Of a stretch of 64,000 nucleotides of DNA, positions 56,780-64,000 are shown piece by piece; the first letter of the stretch is position 1; every line of letters begins with the position of its first letter. The DNA lies in contig BDSI01000028.1 in NCBI GenBank assembly GCA_003117195.1, positions 62,001 through 126,000 of the forward strand. Direction: 5' to 3'. The notes beneath the pieces were generated by a model. That model saw nothing but the letters and a program-made list of their open reading frames with translations. It had not been told where the DNA came from and searched no databases. This DNA is from Eudorina sp. 2006-703-Eu-15 (lineage: Eukaryota; Chlorophyta; Chlorophyceae; Chlamydomonadales; Volvocaceae). The position numbers and the translations under genes were made by a program.

Positions 56780-59700
56780 CGCTGCCAACGATTGGGCCTA
56801 AGACCTCACCCAACCAGCCGGGATGCGGCGGCTGCCACCGCACCTCCCCCCCACACACACGCACACAGGCCTCGGCGGAGGTGGCGGCCAAAGCTGCGTC
56901 CGCGGGCGCCGTGGCCGCCGCCGTCGCTGCTCTGGGCACCAGTCTGGGGCCCAACGGGCTGTGTGTGAAGCTGTCGGCGGAGGCGGTGGAGGTGTCCTCC
57001 CCTGGACTCATCTCGGAGCAGCTGGACCCGGGGGTGGAGGCGGCCGGGGGGTTGGCCACCGTGGTGGTGATTCCCGCCGACACCAGGTAGGCGGACAGGG
57101 CGCTGTGTACGATACATGTACGATATATGTACGATACATTACGATACATGTAAATGTAAGCATCAGCTCCGTACCGCTGGCTGCGGTGGTACGTCTTCTC
57201 TCTCCTCCGCGTCCATTCCCCGTTTGCCTGGGACCTCTGCACTTACCTGCCTACCTGCCTACCTGCCTACACCTTTTGACCTACCGTACCTGCGATACAC
57301 CACTCACATACCACTCACCCCGCGGGCGGGCGGGTTGCCATTCTAAACACCACTCAACTTGCCGCTGGGCTCCCACATCAGTAACCCCCGCTAACCACCC
57401 GGCGCCCCGCGCTCCTGTCCCGCCCGTGTCCCGACCTGCCTCCGGTACCTCCCCGCCGTCCGTGCTGCCCGCCCGCCCCCCAGCCTGCCCCTCCGCGAGG
57501 AGTCCCTCCCCGCCCGGGGCTCCCTGCTGAGCCACGTGGCGGAGCTGCTGGCCTGCCCCTCCCCGCACCACGTGCTGCAGTGGGGCAGGGTGGGGCACAA
57601 GGTGGCGGTGGTGGCCGACCCACGGGTCGCTGCCAGGGCGGCGGCGGCGGCGACGGCAGCGATGGCGGCGGCGAGCACAGGTCAGGCGCGGCCGCTTCCG
57701 GGGCCCTGGCACCGCCGGTACTGACAACTATTATTGATCTTTGTATGTTTTTCTACAAGGCACAGCACACAGCACATCGCACGAGTGGAATCGAGTCGTG
57801 CCCGCCCGGATGGCACGTGATCGTAACCCGGGTAGCGCATTCGACGTCACGTCAGACACGAGGCCTGTACGACTCAGCACTTCCCCCACATGCCCCTCGC
57901 CGCCCTCTCCACTGACTCCAGGGCCTGCGCCGGAGGCGGAGCCCGCGGGAGGCGACGCCGCCGACCTGCCGCCTTCCCGGGCGGCCTCCGGCGGCGGCGC
58001 TGCCGCCGGAAGCGTCATCGGCGGCCGGGCTGGCAGTGAGGAGGTTGTCGGCGGCCCCGTCGAAGCCGCCGAGTCGGAGGCCGCCTCCGCGCCCGCCCCT
58101 GCGGGCCCCTACACCTTCGTAGCCCCCTCCCGACCTCCGCCGCGCCGGCCCGGCCTCACCGCGGGACCGACCGCCTCCGAGCAGTCCGTCTGCCTGCCGC
58201 CGTCCGTCAGCGGCAGCGTGGCGGAGGTGACGGGACCCGGCTGGTTGGAGCCGAGGATCAGTGCGGTGGCGGCGGCGGAGAGCGCGCTGGCGGCCACCGC
58301 CGCCGCCGCCGTCGGACGTGGTGGCGGCGGCGGCGGCGGCGGCGGCGCCATGGTGATGTCCTTGGCGGCGCCGCCCGCCTCCCCGGGGGTATACCGGGCG
58401 GAGTCGACGCTGACGCTGGCGGTGCACCGGGGCCCGGCTGCTATGGACTGGGAGGCGGACGGCCAGACCGAAGGTGGGACGGGTCGGGCCGGGTTGGGCC
58501 GGCCGGTGTGCTGCTGTTTGGTCAGTCCGCCTGGCTTCGTCCGCCATTTCCATTGCCATCGTATTTTGCCCCGTGACACTGGGCTGTCTGTGCCCCAACT
58601 GGCCTGGGGATCAAGTTGATGGTGTGCGGCTCACGCTGACCCGCTTTGAGTCCCCCGCACCTCCCCCACTGCCACACCTCCCCCACTGCCACACCTCCCC
58701 CACTGCCAGTTTGAAGGTGTCTACCATTTTTTCCTGTATTCCCTACTGCCCGACGACTGCCCCGCTGCAGTACGCGGACCGGAGCACATCGCCAGCCCGT
58801 CAGCCGGGCCCGCCCGAGGAGGCGGCGGTGGCGGTGGCCGAGGTGCACCGACCCATGGGGCACATGGCGGCCGCCACGTCAGCAGCAGCAGCGCGCACAA
58901 CCGCGGCAGCGGGGCGCACACGGCACCTGGTGGGGAGCCCGCCAGTCCCCGCCGCTCCGGAGCCGCAGGAGGCCCGTCAGGGCTGCCGCCGGTGCACGGC
59001 AAGGCGCATGGTGGCGGCGGCGGCGGGCACCACGGCGGCGGCGGTGGCGGCAGCCCCCGCCACGCCAACATGCACCCCTCACTCAACGTTATGCCCGAGC
59101 CCTCGCTGTACTCCAAGCTGCTGCTGCCACCGCTGCCGCCGACGCCGCCGCAGCAGCAGGGCCGCAGCCGCCGCAGCTTCGACCCCGCCGCAGCAGCGGC
59201 GGAGCCGCCGCCGCTGGCTTCTCTGCGCGACGCCGCCGGCAACCGCTCCACCGCGGGGCTGCCGCACAGCATGGCCGGCGAGCAGCTCAACGTTCGCGCC
59301 ACGTGGCTGGCGGGGCGCGCGGTGTACGGCGACGCCGTCGCGACGACCAGCCGCCAGAGCCCGACGCCGCAGATCGCCAAGAACCACCACGTCATGAAGT
59401 GGCGGAACTTCGGCCCCGCGGATACCTGGCGGGTCGCCAACGCCGCCACCCCCGCCGCCGGCCACACCCGCGCCGCCCACGCCCCGCTGCTGCTGCGGGG
59501 ACTTCCCGGGGAGTACCGCTCCCCGGCCTCCTGGCAGGGCCCCCCGCCCCGCCAGCTGCTGGACGCCTACGTGGCCGCCCACGGGCCCGCCGCGGCGGTG
59601 TCCCTGGAGCTGCGAGTGCCCGATGTGGACCTGCCGGGGGAGGGGGTGGCGGAGCTGACGGGGACAAACTTCCTGGGCCTGTCGTACAAGGTCGCCGCGG

Positions 59701-62700
59701 GTGGGTGTGCACGTGCGGGTGTGTGTGTTCCGGGGAACTCCTTACGCGTGGGGGCGAGTAAGGGTGAGGTGTTGGCATTGGGCGGATGACGCTGGCGACA
59801 CATGGGGGGGGGTCTGTGTGTGCAGCACATGAGCTTACATCGGAGGGGGGTTGTAGGGAAGGACAGGCCCGCCAGCACCCGCCGCAGGGGGCCCGGGCGG
59901 GCGAGCGGTGAGAGCTCAGCTGAGCGGCGAATGCGACGGCGGCCGCACCAGGGGGGTTGATGTGGCCGGACTCATATCAGCGCCGCCCCGCCGCTACCCA
60001 TGTGCAGCTAACCCCCAGCTGAACCCTTACTGGGCTCGGGAACCTTCCAGATCGCGACTGCCACCCGTAATTAAAACTCTACCCGCACCCCACTGCCGCC
60101 GCGCCCCTCCCCCGTGCCTCCCTCCCCGCCCCTCCCTCCCTCCTCCTCAGGCCCCGGCCCGCTGGACATCGTGGCCCAGCAGGCCGCCCTGGCCGCCTTG
60201 CTGCAGCTGCAGCGACTCGATGCGGCCTGCCTGGGGGGCACCCTCACAGCGGAGCAGCTGGCGGGGCAGGGACAGGGCCAAGGGGAGCGGCAGGGACAGG
60301 GGGGGCAGGGGGCCCAGGGGCAGGGGGCCCCGGCGCCCGGGGGGGCGGCAGCTGCAGCTGCAGCCGGAGCGAAGCAGGTGCTGGCAGTGCAGCCCCATCC
60401 CCGCGGTGAGGGTGAGGGCCGGTCGCGGGGCAAGGTTCCGGAGCCGGGAGCGGCACCGCTTCCAGTACCCTCCTCGCCCGGTGCGTGTGGGACCGGTGGG
60501 TATCCGGAGGGGGTGGGGGTGGAGGGGGATGCGGTAGTGTGAATCACGCGGACCGGGTGTCCAGGTGAGGTGTCCAGGTGAGGTGTCCGGGTGAGGTGTC
60601 CGGGTGAGGTGTCCAGGTGAGGTGTCCAGGTGAGGTGTCCAGGTGAGGTGTCCAGGTGAGGTGTCCAGGTGAGGTGTCCAGGTGAGGTGTCCAGGTGAGG
60701 TGTCCAGGTGAGGTGTCCAGGTGAGGTGTCCGGGTGAGGTGTCCAGGTGAGGTGTCCAGGTGAGGTGTCCAGGTGAGGTGTCCAGGTGAGGTGTCCAGGT
60801 GAGGTGTCCAGGTGAGGTGTCCAGGTGAGGTGTCCAGGTGAGGTGTCCAGGTGAGGTGTCCAGGTGAGGTGTCCAGGTGAGGTGTCCAGGTGAGGTGTCC
60901 GGGTGAGGTGTCCAGGTGAGGTGTCCAGGTGAGGTGTCCAGGTGAGGTGTCCAGGTGAGGTGGGGACCGGACCCCCCCCTCCCCCCGGCGCGGTGAATGA
61001 CCTGATCGCACCTGATGGGGACTGGGGGGTGGGGGCCGTGTCCACTGCCACGCAAGCTCCGGAACGAGTACGGCACCCCGTGCAGCAGCAGTAGCAACAG
61101 CAGCAGCAGCGTGGCTGCGACGCCCCGACTTGTCGTGACTCCGCTCAGCTGTGCCGTACCGCGACTTGGTGCCCCTGGTGCCTTGAAACGGAACTGCGCA
61201 CAGAGTTTGTCTCATGTCCGGCCCGGCAGCAGTTGCGGCCCCCCGTCCCGAGTGGCCGGGCTCGCTGCCCTGGTCATTACGAAACCCACGGGTCGGTCCT
61301 CCGTCCTCGGCCGCAGAGGACGCGGCGGCGACGGCGGCGGCCAACCCTACCCCTACCCCTACCCCCGCCCCGGTGGAGGCTGAGGTGGAGGTGGAGGTGG
61401 AGGTGGTGGACCCGGGACTGGCACACGCCCGCCAGCCGCAGGAAGGAGCGCTGGTCAAGGTACGGTACGGTACGGTACGGCATGTGTACGACGACGAATG
61501 TGGTGCCGGCCAGTTTCGCGCCGGACCAAAATCGCCCCTAGGGGTTAAGTCCGCGACGTTGTCCCAACCGCCCAGCGGCGGGGCCGGCTGCTGGTTGGGT
61601 CGGTCCCGCGGAGGGGGAGGCGGCTGCGTTGCCACCTACAGCCAGTGCGGCAATGTGCTTTTCGATTTCGCTGTGTGTTGTTTGGCGCAAGGAGCAGGTC
61701 CGTGTGCTCGGCCGGGGCCTCCTCGCAAGTAGTGCCGCAGTGGTCCATCTCGCCCCCTCGCGACGCATCAGTTGCAACGAGGCGGGGGGGGCCTCTCCCC
61801 TCTGTCAACAAAGATAGCGAAGCCGCGAACAATCACCGATCTCCTCTCCTCTCCTCTCCGGGTGTCAGGTGTCAGGTGCCGGGGGCTCGGGCCTCTCCTG
61901 CCCTGCCCAGCCGATCAATTCAGCGTCACCCGTCAGTCGTGGCCACCCGGCAACCAACCGGCAACCAACCGGCAACCAACCGGCAACCAACCGGCAACAG
62001 CCGACTCACCCCGAGTCCTCCTCTCCTCAACAGTACCGTACTTTGATTCCCTTGGTGATTGTGGCGTATTCGCCCCCCCCCCCGTCCCCTATATCCCCCT
62101 GTCGCCCCCCAACCCCCAGATCGCCTACACCATCTCCCTGCCCCCCGACCCTGAGGGGTCCTCATCGCCCCTGGTTCTGGAGCAGCACCCCGGGCTGACT
62201 CTGGCGCTGGGGGCCGCGGGGGCACCCGCTGTGCCGCCGCAGGTGGACAAGGCGGTACGGCAGCTGCGGGTGGGGGGCTCGGCCAGGTGCAGGTGAGTGG
62301 GACGACTGGACGGGAGAGAGGAGGCATGCTGTGCGTGAGGGGGAGCGGCAGGGTGGGGCGGGGCGGGGGGCGGGGGTTGAGGCGGGGATGAATTTGCATG
62401 GCTGGGAGATTGCTGTGGCGTTGGAGGGGTGAGGACGGGGCGGAGTCCTTCGCCGCAGGAGGGGAGGAAGAGGGGGTCAGGCATCTCTGCCCCCTTCCCC
62501 CCGGCGCCCCTTTTTTAAGGTCAATCACACCCCTTTCCTGAGGCGGGGGTGATGCCACGTGTTGTTCCCCCCTACCTAGCATTGTTCTATACCCCCTCCG
62601 CCCCACCTTTCCTACACCCCCTCCGCCCCGCCCTGCCACTCGCCTGCCACCACCCCACCACGACCCCACCGCCCCTCCCCCCAGACTGCCCGTGGCTCTG

Positions 62701-64000
62701 GAGGGTTGTGACGCGGTGGGCGCGGGCTTCCCCCGCCTGGTTTCGGAGCTAGAGCTGCGGCTGCTGCACGCCACCCTGCCCTTGGTGGATGCCGCGGGGG
62801 CGGCGGCTGGGGGGAACGGCCCGCAGCTCTTCACACCGCCGCTGGGGCAGCAGCGCATGGAGGTACGGCAGTACGGCAGGACTACCCATACACAACCTTC
62901 CGCTCGAAGGGAATGATTGAATTGCGGTGGATGAACCCACAATCGGTTCAGAAGCCCTGCCGCCCGATGTGGCTCCCAAGCAACGGCCTCCCACAGGGTA
63001 GGAATCCACTGCCGTGCGGGTGACATCATCCCCGGGGCCCCCGTGTGAGCTCTTTCTTGAGCCCGTGCCTTCCCCAACGGGCTCACCACCGGGTGGCGGG
63101 TGCGGGCTTCTCGTTACACAGGGGAGCGTGTAACGAGATCCCCCCCCCCCAATGCCAGGATGCCTGCTTTGCCGCCTCTGCCAACGTGGCTGCCCCTGTG
63201 CCCCTGCCCGCTGCCCCTGCCCCTGCCCCTGCCAGGCGGTGGCTGCGGCTCTACGCCGGGAGGGTGTGGAGTCGCTGGTGGACCTGGGTGCGTGGAGGGG
63301 GGCGGGGGAGGGGGGCGGGGAGGGGGGCGGGGGAGGGGGGCGGGGGAGGGGGGCTCTAGGCGACCCAGGGGTGGCGGGGCGACGAGGGGGGCATGGGGAT
63401 ACCTCTACCTGGCTCACTCGGCCCTGGCGGGCTGCTGTCGCTGAAGGCCCCTCACCCCCCGCACCGCAGATCGGTCAGGTCTCAGGTATGATGTCCGAAA
63501 TCCATCACTTTTAGGGGGGATTCCCATACACCTGTCCTCTGCCCCCCTGTCCCCCGCCTCCGACTCCCACGGCCAGGGTGCGGTGAGGGCAAGCTGATTG
63601 AGGGGCTGCTGCTGGGCCGCCACGGCTGCGACTGCGGCGGACCTCTGCGGCGGGTGGTGGGGGTGGACATCAGCCGGGGGGCGCTGACGGGGGCGGCCAA
63701 GCGGCTGGGCAAGCTGACTGCGGCGGCGACGGAGGTGGCGCAGCTGCCCGTGCTTGGGGAGGTGAGGGGGGTGGAACGGGGAAGGGCCCCGTGGACGACA
63801 GCCCACAGCCCACAGGCCGCCAGGGGACCGCCGCACCGCACCGCACCGCACCGCACCGCACCGCACCGCACCGCACTGACTCGCATGTCGTTGCGTTCCC
63901 GCCCTCAGAACCGCAGTTCTGTCCGCAGACCCCTTCCCACTCGCTGGTCCACCAACCCCCCGCCCCCTCGCCCACCCCCTCATGCGGAGCTCCCACACCG
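55171..64000 (+). CDS. HEN1: HEN1 small-RNA 2'-O-methyltransferase, 5' part (13 exons seen; cut by window end)
   Basis: HEN1 methylates the 2'-OH of the 3' nucleotide of miRNA and siRNA duplexes, guarding them from tailing and decay. Exons: 55171-55383, 56030-56146, 56325-56621, 56869-57086, 57484-57680, 57922-58473, 58771-59700, 60151-60405, 61317-61459, 62120-62292, 62685-62862, 63236-63287, 63577-63761; all join in phase (1170 codons so far). N-terminal dsRBD: YVCTVTLPSV, then GRSKKAAQ|DAAAAVAFQFL across intron 1 (residues 8-90). The middle holds long Gly/Ala/Pro inserts and a region equivalent to the plant La-like/dsRBD2 part (ending TNFLGLSYK), then a PPIase-like stretch. Methyltransferase motif I is VDLGCGEG (about 1105), with VVGVDIS downstream. 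The metal-binding ExxH...H residues lie beyond the right edge. Already longer than plant HEN1 (about 940 aa) because of the inserts. Exon 8 and 9 boundaries are the least certain. Confidence 0.87.
56716..56779. repeat. (ATC)n microsatellite in HEN1 intron 3
   Basis: About 21 trinucleotide units (ATC/CAT phase) with one ACC and one ATT interruption. Confidence 0.95.
58659..58708. repeat. 17-bp tandem repeat in HEN1 intron 6
   Basis: Three copies of ACCTCCCCCACTGCCAC, nearly perfect. The pyrimidine-rich units lie about 60-110 nt before the exon 7 acceptor. Confidence 0.85.
60561..60963. repeat. 31-copy 13-bp minisatellite with splice-donor-like units, HEN1 intron 8
   Basis: The unit CCAGGTGAGGTGT repeats 31 times head to tail without indels; only four units differ inside by one base (CCG in place of CCA, at 60587, 60600, 60730 and 60899), and the last ends TGG. 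Each unit contains CAG|GTGAGG or CGG|GTGAGG, close to a consensus 5' splice site. The array starts about 155 nt after the likely donor of exon 8 (GCG|GTGAGG at 60406). Confidence 0.97.
61460..61480 (+). repeat. Fourfold GTACG tandem at the HEN1 exon 9 donor
   Basis: Directly after CTGGTCAAG the sequence reads GTACGGTACGGTACGGTACGG, so a GTACGG donor occurs at 61460, 61465, 61470 and 61475. The first keeps the reading frame with exon 10; the fourth would also keep it (15 nt added, LVK followed by five residues), the second and third would not. Confidence 0.85.
61948..61998. repeat. 11-bp tandem repeat in HEN1 intron 9
   Basis: Four full copies and one partial copy of CGGCAACCAAC with no mismatch. 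Confidence 0.95.
63295..63356. repeat. G-rich minisatellite in HEN1 intron 12
   Basis: Near-perfect repeats of GGGGGCGGGGGAG units, starting 8 nt after the exon 12 donor. The many G-runs could form a quadruplex in the RNA; inference from composition. Confidence 0.85.
63831..63875. repeat. (CCGCA)9 microsatellite
   Basis: Nine perfect CCGCA units downstream of HEN1 exon 13, in the following intron. Confidence 0.95.

Noticed and set aside
60561..60963. Possible CRISPR-like array
   Set aside because: Units are contiguous 13-mers with no spacers, in a eukaryotic intron.
60071..61635. Minus-strand ORFs of 316-363 aa with TWTPHLDTSPGHL repeats
   Set aside because: They are translations of the 13-bp minisatellite, which has no stop codon in these frames; no sign of a real gene on that strand.

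Overview
The window looks like nuclear DNA of a volvocine green alga (a Chlamydomonas/Volvox/Gonium relative). Reasons: GC-rich DNA, many short GT-AG introns in almost every gene, TGTAA 3'-end signals, long Ala/Gly/Pro/Gln low-complexity stretches inside proteins, abundant simple repeats, and an alpha-tubulin, Ran and HEN1 of plant/algal type. There is nothing bacterial, organellar or viral that I can recognise. Gene models below were built by eye: I joined exons only where a GT(or GC)-AG pair, the reading phase and protein-family continuity all agreed. Exon coordinates are in the evidence text.

Layout. 0.5-4.1 kb (-): membrane-anchored kelch-repeat protein. 4.1-10.0 kb: gene-poor, with a diverged pair of about 0.4-kb direct repeats flanking a frameshifted ORF (probable transposon relic). 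10.07-15.44 kb (+): large nuclear RS/RD-repeat, Pro/Gln-rich protein, probably splicing-related. 18.1-22.4 kb (-): two tandem thymidylate kinase paralogues with identical exon structure. 23.8-24.65 kb (+): intronless peroxisomal enoyl-CoA isomerase. 25.4-34.9 kb (-): 15-exon PhoD-related phosphatase with a long PQQPY-rich tail. 35.8-37.9 kb (+): alpha-tubulin. 38.7-40.7 kb (-): leucine-rich-repeat protein. 41.0-45.6 kb (+): alpha-helical protein of unknown function. 46.7-47.8 kb (+): Ran GTPase. 49.05-51.0 kb (-): C5orf34-like protein. 51.5-53.95 kb (+): UBA-UAS-UBX p97 cofactor-like protein. 55.17 kb to the right edge (+): HEN1 small-RNA 2'-O-methyltransferase, cut by the window end inside its methyltransferase domain.

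The genes do not form a pathway; they are housekeeping genes in ordinary eukaryotic arrangement. Divergent pairs share intergenic promoters (LRR/helical gene 281 bp apart; C5orf34-like/UBX 470 bp; PhoD/tubulin about 0.9 kb). Convergent pairs are ECI/PhoD, tubulin/LRR and Ran/C5orf34-like. The most unusual signals are a 31-copy 13-bp minisatellite in a HEN1 intron, every unit of which contains a 5' splice-site-like sequence; a fourfold tandem donor at another HEN1 exon; a stretch of complete identity between the two thymidylate kinases; and the repeat-flanked decayed ORF at 4.8-8.1 kb.
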